DNA of 64,000 nucleotides. It comes from Myxococcales bacterium (lineage in GTDB: Bacteria > Myxococcota_A > Bradymonadia > REDH01). The DNA is taken from assembly GCA_947496715.1 (NCBI GenBank), contig CANMDT010000001.1, forward strand, positions 30,799 through 94,798. The letters run 5' to 3'. The translations under genes were made by a program, and so were the position numbers. Shown one piece after another: positions 18,661-32,326 of this stretch (position 1 is its first letter; each line of letters begins with the position of its first letter). Below the pieces are notes generated by a model, which did not search any database, was not told the origin of the DNA, and saw nothing but the letters and a program-made list of their open reading frames with translations.

Positions 18661-19419
18661 ATGGAGCCCCACGCGCCGGCCGCAAACGCCTGGCCCGTGC
18701 ACTGCACCGTTCACCCCGGCCGCAGCGCTGCCGCCTTCTGCACCGTCTGCAAGCACTCCTTCGCAGGCCTCTTCCTCGCGGTCCGGCCCGACGGCCGCGC
18801 CATCTGCCACACTTGCGCCCGCGAGCAGGGGGGCATGCTCTACGCAGACGCCACCCGCACCAACCACGACCCCCTCGCCTCGCGAGGCATGATCTCGGTG
18901 CTGGGAGCCCTCCTCCTACGACCCTCCGACGCGCTCGTCTCCCGCTTCTCCGGCGCCGGCGCCCCCGCGCTCGGCATGAGCTTTGTCGCCTCCCTCATCG
19001 GATACGCCTCCTGGGTCTTCTGGATTCTCCTTCTCGTCCGGGAGCAGATCCTCACCCTCGCGCAGCAGCGACTCGGCACTGCGATCGAAGAAGACCTCCT
19101 CGTCACAGGGCTCTGGCTCAGCGTCCCCATCCTCGCATTCATCCGCACCGCGGTTGCGCCGATCCTCGTCCATATCGGCGCCCGCCTCGCAGGCGCCCCC
19201 GAGGACTCCCTCCGCGCCAACGTCCGCGCTACCGCCCTCTCCTCCGTCTCGCTCCTGCTCGTCGCCATCCCGGCCCTCGGCGCCTTCCTCGCGCTCATCG
19301 TCGGTGTCCGCGCGATGCTCCACTTCCTGCGCGCCAAGTATGACTTCTCCTACCCGCGCGCGATCCTCGCCCTGCTCCCCTTCCTGCTGCTCTACCTGCT
19401 CATCGGCCCGCTCGGCTGA
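18661..19419 (+). CDS. Membrane protein with N-terminal Cys/His cluster, Yip1-like
   Basis: N-terminus HCTVHPGRSAAAFCTVCKHSFAG..ICHTCAREQG followed by several hydrophobic segments. Confidence 0.55.
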   Translation: MEPHAPAANAWPVHCTVHPGRSAAAFCTVCKHSFAGLFLAVRPDGRAICHTCAREQGGMLYADATRTNHDPLASRGMISVLGALLLRPSDALVSRFSGAGAPALGMSFVASLIGYASWVFWILLLVREQILTLAQQRLGTAIEEDLLVTGLWLSVPILAFIRTAVAPILVHIGARLAGAPEDSLRANVRATALSSVSLLLVAIPALGAFLALIVGVRAMLHFLRAKYDFSYPRAILALLPFLLLYLLIGPLG

Positions 19420-19426
19420 CGAGAGG

Positions 19427-20641
19427 TTAGCGCACCCGGAAGAGTACCGCTGAGAGATACCGGCACTCCGGCATCGCAGCCACGTAGGGGTGATCGCCGG
19501 CATGGCCGCGCACGCCAACCACATCCACCCGACGCCCAAGCCGCACAGCCGCATCGCCGGCCGAGTTCAGGATGGAACCCTCGCCCAGCACCGAACTGCA
19601 GGAGCTGACAAGCACCAGCCCGTCGGGCGCTGCCACGCGGAAGGCCTCCACACAGAGCGAGGTCTGCTTCCCCTCGCCTGCCTCTGCGGAGTTCCGATCG
19701 GGCGCCAGCTTCGGCGGGTCGAGCGAGATCAGATCAAACCGATCGCCCTTGTCGAATGCGCGCCGCAGCCGGTTCTCCACCTTGTCGCTCACCCACTCTG
19801 TCCGCTCCGACAGGCCGTTCTCCGCCGCGTTCCGGCGCGCCGCAGCGACAGCACCCTCGGAGCTATCCACACCGAGCACAGACAAGGCCCCTGCGCGGGC
19901 CGCAGCGAGCCCGAACCCCCCCGAGAAGCAGAAGGCATCGAACACTCGAGCACCCTTCGCCAACTCGGCAAACCAGGCCCGGTTCTCCCGCTGATCGCAG
20001 TAGTGGCCCGTCTTCTGCTGGCTCCGCGGCGACCAGATGTAGCGAAGCCCGAGCTCGTGCACCCAGAGCTCCTCCGGCGCCTCACCAAAGGCCGCCTCGT
20101 CCACCGCCGCATAGCCCTCGCGCTCCGCAAAGGTCGCATCGTTCCGGTGCCAGAGCCATGCCAGCCCGGCCTCCTTTCGGAGCGCCTCCACGATGCAACC
20201 CAGGTAGGGCGTCAGCACCGCGCTCGACAGATGCATGAGCGCCCCGTCGCCGTAGCGATCCACCGACAACCCCGGCAGCCCATCGCCGTCAGCATTCACC
20301 AGCCGGTAGCTATCCGTCGCAGCCGACGGCAGCCCGAGCCTCCGCCGCAGCGCAACGGCCGATGCCACCCGCTCCTGCCAGAAGGCATCGGGCAGCGTCG
20401 CTTCCTCAAAGGGCCACACGGGCCCGATCCCCAGGAGCCGAATCCGCAGCGCCGATCGCGGACTCCAGAGACCAAAGTCGAGCACCTGGTCCCGCGAGTC
20501 GCGGAGCTCGACCACGCTGCCGGCCGCCAGCCCCTCGAGCTGATGCGCGAGCGCGCCGGAGAAGACCCAACGGTGGCCTGCCCAGAAGGGGCGAGCCTTG
20601 CGATCTGCCAGAACGGCAACGGGACCCGAGAACTGTGCCAT
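19427..20641 (-). CDS. Class I SAM-dependent 23S rRNA methyltransferase, RlmI-like
   Basis: N-terminal PUA-like region, FDAFCFSGGFGLAAARAGA, LISLDPPKLAP. Confidence 0.85.
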   Translation of the reverse strand: MAQFSGPVAVLADRKARPFWAGHRWVFSGALAHQLEGLAAGSVVELRDSRDQVLDFGLWSPRSALRIRLLGIGPVWPFEEATLPDAFWQERVASAVALRRRLGLPSAATDSYRLVNADGDGLPGLSVDRYGDGALMHLSSAVLTPYLGCIVEALRKEAGLAWLWHRNDATFAEREGYAAVDEAAFGEAPEELWVHELGLRYIWSPRSQQKTGHYCDQRENRAWFAELAKGARVFDAFCFSGGFGLAAARAGALSVLGVDSSEGAVAAARRNAAENGLSERTEWVSDKVENRLRRAFDKGDRFDLISLDPPKLAPDRNSAEAGEGKQTSLCVEAFRVAAPDGLVLVSSCSSVLGEGSILNSAGDAAVRLGRRVDVVGVRGHAGDHPYVAAMPECRYLSAVLFRVR

Positions 20642-20655
20642 GCGTGAGGCTCCAA

Positions 20656-20688
20656 CGAAAAAGGCGGCCCCCGAAAGAGGTCCGCCTT
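20656..20688 (-). terminator. Rho-independent terminator of rplM-rpsI
   Basis: Minus strand reads AAGGCGGACCTCTTTCGGGGGCCGCCTTTTT: GC-rich stem followed by a T run, downstream of rpsI. Confidence 0.7.
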
Positions 20689-20728
20689 GACGATCCAGAC
20701 CTCCAGAAGAGGTCGATGGAAGAGGTGA

Positions 20729-21124
20729 TTAGCGCTTCGAGTACTGGAAGCGACGACGAGCAGCCATGCGACCGTACTTCTTACGCTCCTTGCCACGGGA
20801 GTCGCGGGTGAGGCAACCGGTCGGCTTGAGGGTGGCGCGAAGCTCAGCGTCGAACTCGAGGAGAGCGCGCGAGATGCCGTGACGGATGGCGCCGGCCTGA
20901 CCCGACTTTCCACCGCCAACAACCTTGGCGAAAACATCGAACTTGCCGAGCATGTCGACGAACTCGAGGGGCTGCTTGAGCAGCATCACAGAGGTCGGAC
21001 GACGGAAGTAGTCGTCAACGGACTCACGGTTGACAACGATCACGCCCGTGCCGGGCTTGAGGGTGACGCGAGCGGATGCGGTCTTGCGGCGGCCAACGGC
21101 GCGCCATGAAGTCGAAGCTGCCAT
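20729..21124 (-). CDS. rpsI: 30S ribosomal protein S9
   Basis: [25 protein letters not shown]-terminal [25 protein letters not shown]. Confidence 0.96.
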   Translation of the reverse strand: MAASTSWRAVGRRKTASARVTLKPGTGVIVVNRESVDDYFRRPTSVMLLKQPLEFVDMLGKFDVFAKVVGGGKSGQAGAIRHGISRALLEFDAELRATLKPTGCLTRDSRGKERKKYGRMAARRRFQYSKR

Positions 21125-21150
21125 CAAGGGCTCCAGGTCAGATTGCTCTA

Positions 21151-21591
21151 TTAAGCGTTGGTAGAAAGTTGGAACGGCGTCGGGTTCTGCGCCTGATGCG
21201 GATGATCAGGGCCAGCATAGACCTTGAGCTTGCCAAGCACCTGACGACCCAGCGGGTTCTTCGGGAGCATGCCCTGAACCGCGTTCTGGAAGATCCGCTC
21301 AGGGTGCTTGATAAGAAGATCGCGTGCAGCAACCTCACGAAGACCGCCCGGGTACTGCGTGTGGTGACGGTACAGCTTGTCCTTCCACTTCGCGCCGGTC
21401 AGAACCACCTTGTCGGCGTTGATCGCCACGACAAAATCGCCCGTGTCTGCGTTCGGCGTGAAAGACGGCTTCGTCTTGCCACGCAGAATCATCGCAACCT
21501 GCGCCGCTGCGCGACCAACCGTCGCTCCGGCCAGATCAACCAGAATCCACTGGCGATCCGCTTCCTCTCGAGTGATGTACAGAGTTCTCAT
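21151..21591 (-). CDS. rplM: 50S ribosomal protein L13
   Basis: [75 protein letters not shown]. Confidence 0.96.
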   Translation of the reverse strand: MRTLYITREEADRQWILVDLAGATVGRAAAQVAMILRGKTKPSFTPNADTGDFVVAINADKVVLTGAKWKDKLYRHHTQYPGGLREVAARDLLIKHPERIFQNAVQGMLPKNPLGRQVLGKLKVYAGPDHPHQAQNPTPFQLSTNA

Positions 21592-21709
21592 CGTGCGCCC
21601 ATACCTTCGATGGTCAGTCCCGCACCGAACGACTTCAAGACCGAAGTTCGGGGTGTGGGGGGAGGCGAACTAGGCGATTTGACCGCTCGATGTCAAGTCC
21701 CCAACGCCC

Positions 21710-22492
21710 TCAACCACGGTACTTTCGGAGGTAGGCTGCTGCCTGAGCACCCCACTCCGATCCGCCGTCCTCAGACACAAGGCGCTCCAACTCCGATACC
21801 GCAGCTGCCCCATCCCCCAGCAACAGGTAGCTCCGAGCCAACAAGTATCGGCCCTCCGAACGCAACCCCGACGTCGGGTATCGCGTCAACATCTCCGAAA
21901 GCCGACGCGCCGCTGCCAGCGCATTCGATCGATCCAGGTAGAACTTCCCAACGTACAACTCGTGCGCCGCCAAACGATCCGTCACAACGCCCAGCATCCG
22001 ATCCGCCTCGGGAAGAAGCGTCGAATCGGGACGCCCCTTCACAAACCGCGTCAGCGCACCATAGGCCTCCTTCGCCGACACAAGCTCACGCTCATGCGCC
22101 GGTGGCATCACAAACCACTCGCCCGGCATCTGCTGGTAGGCGCATCGCGCTGCCGCAAGCTCTGCCTCCTCTGCCTTGGCATGGGTCGGACGCTTCTGCG
22201 CAAACCGCCGGTAGGCGTCGGCCGCCATCAGATAGCTCCCCTCCTCAAAATACAGATCTCCCAGCCGGTACTCAGCGAGCGCTCCATACGGAGACATCGC
22301 GAACTGCTCCGAGATCTCCGTCAGCAGGTTCCGCGCCCCCTCATACTCGCCACGCTCCAGCGCACGCTCCGCGCGCTCATAGGCAGCCTGGGCCTCCTCT
22401 CCGTAGTTCGCCGGCTTCACCGGCGCCCCTCCGCAGCCCACCATCAACATGCTCACCGCTAGAACGACGACCGACATCCAACGCATTCGCAT
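21710..22492 (-). CDS. bamD: Outer membrane protein assembly factor BamD (lipoprotein)
   Basis: Lipobox SMLMVGC; TPR-like repeats (YERAERALERGEYEGARNLL). Confidence 0.8.
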   Translation of the reverse strand: MRMRWMSVVVLAVSMLMVGCGGAPVKPANYGEEAQAAYERAERALERGEYEGARNLLTEISEQFAMSPYGALAEYRLGDLYFEEGSYLMAADAYRRFAQKRPTHAKAEEAELAAARCAYQQMPGEWFVMPPAHERELVSAKEAYGALTRFVKGRPDSTLLPEADRMLGVVTDRLAAHELYVGKFYLDRSNALAAARRLSEMLTRYPTSGLRSEGRYLLARSYLLLGDGAAAVSELERLVSEDGGSEWGAQAAAYLRKYRG

Positions 22493-22503
22493 CGCAACTT
22501 GCC

Positions 22504-22719
22504 TTACGGGTCCGACTGCAACAGCAGCTGCCTGCCGTTCCTCTCGACCAACGAGGCCACCATACTCCGCATCACATCAATGTCGAACGGCTTGTCGAGG
22601 TAGCCATTCGTTGCCTCCAGTCAGCCGCAGGACTACCCTCGGAACAACTCCCAAAGCAGCTCGCGATCGCTCGCCGAATCGTCGGCCACCAGTATCTTCG
22701 GAAGGCTCGTGTCGCCCAT
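22504..22719 (-). pseudogene. Relic of a response-regulator receiver domain with core deleted
   Basis: One frame reads MGDTSLPKILVADDSASDRELLWELFRG * SCG * LEATNGYLDKPFDIDVMRSMVASLVERNGRQLLLQSDP*. The two flanks of a receiver are recognisable; the phospho-acceptor region is missing. Confidence 0.75.
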
Positions 22720-23451
22720 GTTGAACACCTCGCATCTCGCGCCGTTTCTGCTCCTCACGACACGACGTCTCCACGTTTCGCTCGCCCTCCTCCTCGCCCT
22801 CACAGCCTGCGAACCCGACGAGCCCGACCCCTGCACCATCGACGCCTTCGGCTGTGTCTCCAACTTCGAGACCCTGCCTACGGATCAGAGCTGCACCACC
22901 ATCGAGCCCCTCTCCGTGGAGGTCGGCTGGGGCGACTCCAGCTTCCACACCTTCGCGGACGGCACACCCGAGGTCCACAACGGCATTCAGGGCGGCCAGC
23001 ACATCTTCGCCTCCTTCCGCGCCTCCGGCGCAGAGCTAGACGACGTCCCCATGGTCGAACTCCGCCTCTTCAGCTTCGGCCCCGTCGACCCGCAGGCCTG
23101 CACCGACGAGGTCCTCTCACGCCGCCAGTGGGACCCAGCCTCCCTCCCGGCCGACGCCCTCACCGGCGACTTCGACCCCTCGGCCGCCGGCTCGCCCATC
23201 ATCCTCGGCTACACGCCACTCAACCTCGAGGGGCTCCCCGCCTTCGGACCCAGCCGCTGCCTCACCATCGGCTCCGAGCGCCAACTCCTCGTCGACGCCA
23301 CCTCCGAGCAGGCCGCCAGTGGCAGCCTGGAGACAAACTCCATCCTCCTCCAGCTCCCCTTCTCGAGCAGCCCCGACGTCCTCGTCGTGGCTACCCTGCG
23401 CGACCCCTGCGGAGAGACCGCGCAGGCCGCCCTCCCGGTCATCCTGCCGCG

Positions 23452-23455
<4 letters not shown>
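22718..23455 (+). CDS. Hypothetical lipoprotein
   Basis: MLNTSHLAPFLLLTTRRLHVSLALLLALTACEPDEPDPC (lipobox LTAC); no family recognised. Confidence 0.65.
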
Positions 23456-26958
<3,503 letters not shown>

Positions 26959-27180
26959 ACGGCGGCCCCTTAGGTTGCGAGCCCATGCTGTAGGCCCGGC
27001 CCCCCGCCGTCAACCGCAACCGTCGCTCTCGTTGTGCAGCCTGGCGCCCTCCCCACGCGCATCTTGTCTCCCGTTTGGAAACCTACTACGACCCCGATCT
27101 TGAAAGGTTCCGCTGCGGGTGGAATTGCGCTCGAACTCAACAACGCTGAGACTGTCTCGGCAATTTGGAGGAATGTCCCG

Positions 27181-28377
27181 ATGAAGAAGCTCTCTCTGTT
27201 GATGGCACTTGGACTTGGACTTGGCGTGGTTGGCTGTGGTGACGACACCGCAGAGTCCGCGACGACGGACACGGGCACCGCCGACACCGCCACCGACACG
27301 GGCTCGGGCTCGACAGACACCGGCACCGCCGACACCGCCACCGAGGACACCGCCACCGAGGACACCGCCACCGAGGACACCACGCCCGTCCCCACCGACG
27401 AGCAGTTCTCCGGCCCCTTCTCCTACGTCTGGCGCATTCAGATTCCGCAGTCGGGTACCGACGCGGAGTGCTGCTTTGACTTCACCGCCGACGGCGTGAC
27501 CGACAACGGCCTCGGCACCCTGATTGGCGCCCTCGGCGCCATCTCGACCGACATTGACATCCAGGCGACGCTCGACGGCGCCGTGGCCGATGGCAGCATC
27601 GCCCTCCTCCTCGAGTACGCTGGCCTAGCCGAGATCACCAAGACGGGCCCGACCCAGCTCTGGTTCTACCTCGCAACCAACGACATCGACGGCGACGGCT
27701 CGGGCGACCAGGACTGGGCTACCGCCCTCAAGGCCGGCGAAGGCATCTTCCAGGTGCAGCCCACCTCGCTTGACGCCGACGGCAGCCCGCTCATCAAGTT
27801 TGAGTCGGCAAGGATCAGCAGCGACGTGCTCAGCGCCGGCCCCGGCGACTTCCCCCTCACCATCCCGATTCCGGGCCTCCTCACGCTTGATGTCACCATC
27901 AAGCAGGCCCAGATCGAAGCCGACGTTCGCCCCGAGGCTTCGGGCATCTTCACCAACGATGCCGACATCGACTCCGATGGCGACGGCACCCCCGAAGTCT
28001 GGGGCGGCGGCAAGCTTGGCGGCGTCATCCCCGTCGACCAGGTCATCGGCATCCTCAACGACCTCGCCAACGACTGCGCCTGCGCTGGCATCGCGCCCGA
28101 CGCCGCCGTCATCATCGCCGGTGAGGGCACCGACCAGTACGACGTCGCTTGCGACCCCAACATCACCATCAACGACGGCGCTTGCACCGACGCCGATGGC
28201 GTGATCTGCGGCAACCTCTCGACCGTCTGCGGCTTCGCTCCCGCCCTGCCCACGCTCGGCCTCATCGACGTCGACACCAACGGCAACACGATCCCCGACG
28301 CCATCTCCGTCGGTCTCCGCCTCTCGATGTCGGGCGCGACCCTTGAGAATCCGCCCGTCGCTCCTGCTGCCCCCTAA
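27181..28377 (+). CDS. Hypothetical lipoprotein with Thr/Asp-rich linker
   Basis: MKKLSLLMALGLGLGVVGCGDDTAES; linker TADTATEDTATEDTATEDT; C-terminal part of unknown family. Confidence 0.7.
   Translation: MKKLSLLMALGLGLGVVGCGDDTAESATTDTGTADTATDTGSGSTDTGTADTATEDTATEDTATEDTTPVPTDEQFSGPFSYVWRIQIPQSGTDAECCFDFTADGVTDNGLGTLIGALGAISTDIDIQATLDGAVADGSIALLLEYAGLAEITKTGPTQLWFYLATNDIDGDGSGDQDWATALKAGEGIFQVQPTSLDADGSPLIKFESARISSDVLSAGPGDFPLTIPIPGLLTLDVTIKQAQIEADVRPEASGIFTNDADIDSDGDGTPEVWGGGKLGGVIPVDQVIGILNDLANDCACAGIAPDAAVIIAGEGTDQYDVACDPNITINDGACTDADGVICGNLSTVCGFAPALPTLGLIDVDTNGNTIPDAISVGLRLSMSGATLENPPVAPAAP
27331..27375 (+). repeat. Three perfect 15-nt in-frame tandem repeats
   Basis: gacaccgccaccgag x3, encoding DTATE x3. 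Confidence 0.9.
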
Positions 28378-28384
28378 CGGGTGA

Positions 28385-28446
28385 CTGTCACGCTTCGGCG
28401 TGACAGAAGCTGCGGCGAGGGAGACCTCGCCGTTTGGCGTTTTTGG
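28385..28446 (+). terminator. Tandem hairpins ending in a T-rich tract (rho-independent terminator)
   Basis: ctgtcacgc-ttcg-gcgtgacag (28385-28406) then cggcgagg-gaga-cctcgccg (28413-28432), followed by tttggcgttttt. Confidence 0.8.
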
Positions 28447-28520
28447 CCCCTGCATCTCTCGCGGATTCCGCGTCAAGGGTGTAGATACTTCATACTTCCA
28501 ACCCTGACCCGGTGCGGCTC

Positions 28521-31055
28521 ATGAAGACGAATGCCCTCCTCGCCCTGACCCTCTCGCTCCTCTCCGCCTGCGCACCATTCTCGGATCCGGATGCCATCGA
28601 CCTGCCAGACGCTGTAGCAGGGTCTGGCGCAGGCCCCGGCGGAACCGACACAGGCACCGACGCCGGCGGAACCCTGCCGAACGGCACACCTGTCGGACCC
28701 GACGGACGCCCCGTTGTCGGCGCCCTCCTCGGAGACAGCTGCATCGCCAGCGCCGAGTGCCGCTCCAACCTCTCCTGCATCGGTAACGTCTGCCTGCCCA
28801 CGGCCAGCCGCCAGCTCGGCGAGAGCTGCATCATCAGCGGAGAGTGCGCAGACGGCCTCGTCTGCGGCACCACCAGCCAGTGTTTCGAGGCCGGGCCCGG
28901 CGTCGACGGCTCACCCTGCACACAGGCCCAAGACTGCGGCGAAGGCCTGCGCTGCTCCTACCGAGGCCTTGGCGGCTTCTGTGAGACGCCAGGAACCCTC
29001 GACATCGGCGAGGCCTGCGCCACCTCCTCGGACTGCGCCGCTCCCCTGCTCTGCGGCGTGGAGGGGCTCTGTCTGCTGCCCGCCTCCGGCTTCCCCTTCC
29101 TGCCCGACACCGAGTGCGCCAACCCCGCCGACGAGACGGGACCCTTCCGCATCTTCTTCGAGGTCCCGAAGGCCGGCGAGCCGCTCGCCGACTTCTTCCG
29201 CCTCCCCTTCCCCAACGACATCCGCCGCACCGAGACGGGCATGAACCTCGATGGCTTCCCCGACCCCGGCGTCCGCTTCCTCGGCGGCGATGTGCTCGGC
29301 AGCTACCTTCGCACCCTGCGCGGCAGCAACGAGGGCTTCTCGACCAACCCCACCATCTACTTCCGCTTCTCGAAGGCCCCCAAATTCGACACGATCCAGG
29401 GTGGCACAGGCGGCTCGCTCCGCATCGTCAACATCACACCCACCTCGCCCAGCTTCGGTCGCGGCGCCTCGATCGGCTGGAATGTCACCAACGGCCGGAG
29501 CAAGTTCATCTGCCACAACTATGTGGCCATCCACCCCTCCTTCCGCTCGCCGCTTGAGCCCAACACCACCTACGCCGTCTACCTGACCGACGCTGTGATC
29601 ACTGACGATAACGACCGGCTCGTACAGGACGCAGACTTCGCCGCGGTCATCGGTTCGTCAGCCCCCACGGAGCCTGAACTCCTCGACGGTTGGAACAAGT
29701 ATGCTCCGCTCCGAGCCTTCCTTGCCGCGGAGGGCACCGCCACTTCGAGCATCATGGGCGCCGTGGTCTTCACCACCATGGACCCGATCGCGCCGGCGCG
29801 CGCGCTCCGTCCCGCGGTGCGGGAGCTGCCCACGCCGGCGCTCGCCAACCTCCCACCCTGTTCGGCCGACGCCGGCGCCTCCGATGACGACCGCTGCTCC
29901 GCCGGTAGCGGCGACTTCACCGAACTGCATGCCACCGTCGCGGCCCCCATCTTCCAGGCCGGTACCCGCCCCTACTTCGAAGAGGCGCAGGGCGGCGACG
30001 TCGAGATCGCCGCCGGGAAAGCCATCGTTCAGGGCAGCGAGCAGCTTCGGCTGAGCCTCACCATCCCCTCGGGCGAAATGCCCGCCGATGGCTGGCCCGT
30101 TGTCCTCTACGCGCACGGCACCGGCGGAAGCTTCCGCAGCGGCATCGACGACGGCACCGCCGGTCGCATGAGCTCGATCATCGTCGATGGTCAGCCCGTG
30201 AAGGCCGCACTCATCGGCTACGACGGCGTGCAGCATGGGCCGCGGCGCGGGCCCTCCGAGCGCGACCCTGCAACCCTCTTCTTCAACTTTGCCAACCCCA
30301 AGGCGGCCCGCGGCAATACCCTCCAGGGGGCAGCGGATCTCCACCTGCTTACCTACCTCGCCGAGAACATCGCGGTCGACGCAGCCGCCTCGCCCACAGG
30401 CCAGGCCATCGCCTTCAATCCGGCAAAGATCTTCCTCTTCGGCCACTCGCAGGGCGCCTCCGTCGCCTCGCTCTTCGCCGCGCTTGAGCCCAATGTGAAG
30501 TCGGCCATCTTCTCGGGCCTCGGCGGATCGCTCATCCTCTCGCTCCTCAACAAGACACAGCCCGTCGACATCGCCCGCGGCGTCCGGATCGCGCTGTCGG
30601 GGTCGCTCACCAACTTCAGCAGCGTGAACGAACTCAACCCTGTCCTCTCCATCCTGCAGTGGTACACAGACCCCGTCGACCCAGTGAACTTCGCGCCCCT
30701 TCTCTATCGCCGGATCCCGGAAGGACGGAACCCGCTCCAAGTGCTCCAGACGCTCGGCCAAGGCGACAGCTTCACGCCCGAGCCCTGCATGAAGGCCTTC
30801 GCCGAAGCCGCAGGACTCCCTGCGGGGACGCCCGCCGGCTACACCCTCGCCGACTTCACAGACACCAGGGCCTTCCCTGTCTCGCGCAACAAGCAGTCGA
30901 GCCTCAGCGTGCCGGTCACAGCCCTCATGATCCCCTACCTCGCAGATGGCTTCGACGGCCACTTCGTTGCGCAGCGCAATGCCTCCGCGCAGCGTCAGTG
31001 CCAAGAGTTCATCGGGACCAGCATCACCGCCGGCACACCGACCGTCACGCAGTAG
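28521..31055 (+). CDS. Lipoprotein with N-terminal Cys-rich repeats and C-terminal alpha/beta-hydrolase domain
   Basis: MKTNALLALTLSLLSAC lipobox; four Cys-rich units (GDSCIASAECRSNLSCIGNVCLP...); nucleophile elbow FLFGHSQGASVAS. Confidence 0.75.
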   Translation: MKTNALLALTLSLLSACAPFSDPDAIDLPDAVAGSGAGPGGTDTGTDAGGTLPNGTPVGPDGRPVVGALLGDSCIASAECRSNLSCIGNVCLPTASRQLGESCIISGECADGLVCGTTSQCFEAGPGVDGSPCTQAQDCGEGLRCSYRGLGGFCETPGTLDIGEACATSSDCAAPLLCGVEGLCLLPASGFPFLPDTECANPADETGPFRIFFEVPKAGEPLADFFRLPFPNDIRRTETGMNLDGFPDPGVRFLGGDVLGSYLRTLRGSNEGFSTNPTIYFRFSKAPKFDTIQGGTGGSLRIVNITPTSPSFGRGASIGWNVTNGRSKFICHNYVAIHPSFRSPLEPNTTYAVYLTDAVITDDNDRLVQDADFAAVIGSSAPTEPELLDGWNKYAPLRAFLAAEGTATSSIMGAVVFTTMDPIAPARALRPAVRELPTPALANLPPCSADAGASDDDRCSAGSGDFTELHATVAAPIFQAGTRPYFEEAQGGDVEIAAGKAIVQGSEQLRLSLTIPSGEMPADGWPVVLYAHGTGGSFRSGIDDGTAGRMSSIIVDGQPVKAALIGYDGVQHGPRRGPSERDPATLFFNFANPKAARGNTLQGAADLHLLTYLAENIAVDAAASPTGQAIAFNPAKIFLFGHSQGASVASLFAALEPNVKSAIFSGLGGSLILSLLNKTQPVDIARGVRIALSGSLTNFSSVNELNPVLSILQWYTDPVDPVNFAPLLYRRIPEGRNPLQVLQTLGQGDSFTPEPCMKAFAEAAGLPAGTPAGYTLADFTDTRAFPVSRNKQSSLSVPVTALMIPYLADGFDGHFVAQRNASAQRQCQEFIGTSITAGTPTVTQ

Positions 31056-32220
31056 TCGCAGCGCTCGTCCGCCCGAAGTAGCGGCCCCGCAGCAGCCAGA
31101 CGCCCAAGGCGCACACATCGGCCACCGCTGCCAGCCAGAAGGCCCAGGAAGAGTCCTCTGCGCCCACCAGGCGGCCGCCGATGAGCCCTGCCGCGAGCCC
31201 GCCACAGCCGAGAACCACAGAGGCAAAGACGCTCTGCAACAGCGGACGAGGCGTATGCTCCGCGTAGTGGTCGAGCTCGCGCAACAGCCCTGCATACCAG
31301 AGCCCGAAGCCGGCAAAGTGGAGGATCTGCAGGAGCACCAGCCACCAGGCCGACACAGCCATCGCCGTCGCGATCCAGCGCACGATGCTCAGCAGGAGTG
31401 ACCAGGCGACCACGCCGCTGGCACCGCGGCGGGCAAACAGGCGCGGGGCAAGTGCGAGCGCGGCTACCTCGCCCACGATCGCAACACCAACTGCGTAGCC
31501 CGGGACAGCCGACGAGAAGCCGTGGTCAATGCAGAAGATGGCCAGGAAGAGGTTGTAGCTCATCACCGCCACCCAGTGGCACCAGCCTGAAAGCAGAAAG
31601 AGCCACCAGTCCGCGCCCCGCGGGAGCCGCCCGCCGACCGACGAGGCAGCCTCGGCCAGCGGCGTCTCACTGACCCGAAACACGAAGATTGCGGCGAGCA
31701 TGTAGAGCACCGGCGTGTAGTCCACCGCAATCTCGCCTGCCGCGCCCCCCTCCATGCCCGAGACGGCCCACCCGAAGAGCGCCACCGCAACTCCGTAGCC
31801 CAGGCTCCCCCACAGGCGGAACGAACCGAAGCGCACCGAGCCGTAGCGACCGACGATCGTCGTATCGAGCATCGGCACCGTGCCGGCCTCCGGGAAGGCC
31901 TGGAGCCACATCAGCAGGCAGACCGCAACAAGCCCCGTCGAAAGATTCATCAACAGCGACAGCAGCGCGCCAAGCCAGAGGGTTACCCGCAGGATGCCGG
32001 TCGGCCGCCCATACTTCACCGCAAGATAGCCGAGGGCCGGCTGCATCAGCACGCTGATGACCGAACGACCACTGAAGACCAGCCCAATCTCCGCCGGCGA
32101 CATCCCGATGGACCGAAAGTAGAGCGGCCAATAGGTGACGATGAGACCGATTGCACCGAGGTAGAGGAAGTAGGTGGCGCGAATCGCCGTCGTTTCCTTC
32201 ACTGCTGGCGTCCCGTGCAT
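31045..32220 (-). CDS. MFS transporter (MFS_1_like / HcaT-like)
   Basis: FLYLGAIGLIVTYWPLYFRSIGMSPAEIGLVFSGRSVISVLMQPALGYLAVKYGR; repeated hydrophobic helices. Confidence 0.75.
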   Translation of the reverse strand: MHGTPAVKETTAIRATYFLYLGAIGLIVTYWPLYFRSIGMSPAEIGLVFSGRSVISVLMQPALGYLAVKYGRPTGILRVTLWLGALLSLLMNLSTGLVAVCLLMWLQAFPEAGTVPMLDTTIVGRYGSVRFGSFRLWGSLGYGVAVALFGWAVSGMEGGAAGEIAVDYTPVLYMLAAIFVFRVSETPLAEAASSVGGRLPRGADWWLFLLSGWCHWVAVMSYNLFLAIFCIDHGFSSAVPGYAVGVAIVGEVAALALAPRLFARRGASGVVAWSLLLSIVRWIATAMAVSAWWLVLLQILHFAGFGLWYAGLLRELDHYAEHTPRPLLQSVFASVVLGCGGLAAGLIGGRLVGAEDSSWAFWLAAVADVCALGVWLLRGRYFGRTSAATTA

Positions 32221-32326
32221 CTGCGCGCAGCCGAGCCCGCGCAGCGCTCCCCTACCGCATCGCAGGCGGTCTTGCTACGCTGCAAAGCCGCGATTCGCGC
32301 CACTCCTCCTGTGCCCCGGCCTCGGC

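Noticed and set aside
16666-18867. 733-aa minus-strand ORF
   Set aside because: Antisense to ffh; composition mirrors the sense codons.
27034-27180. N-terminal extension of the 27034..28377 ORF
   Set aside because: A clear lipoprotein signal begins at ATG 27181; the upstream part is probably 5' UTR.
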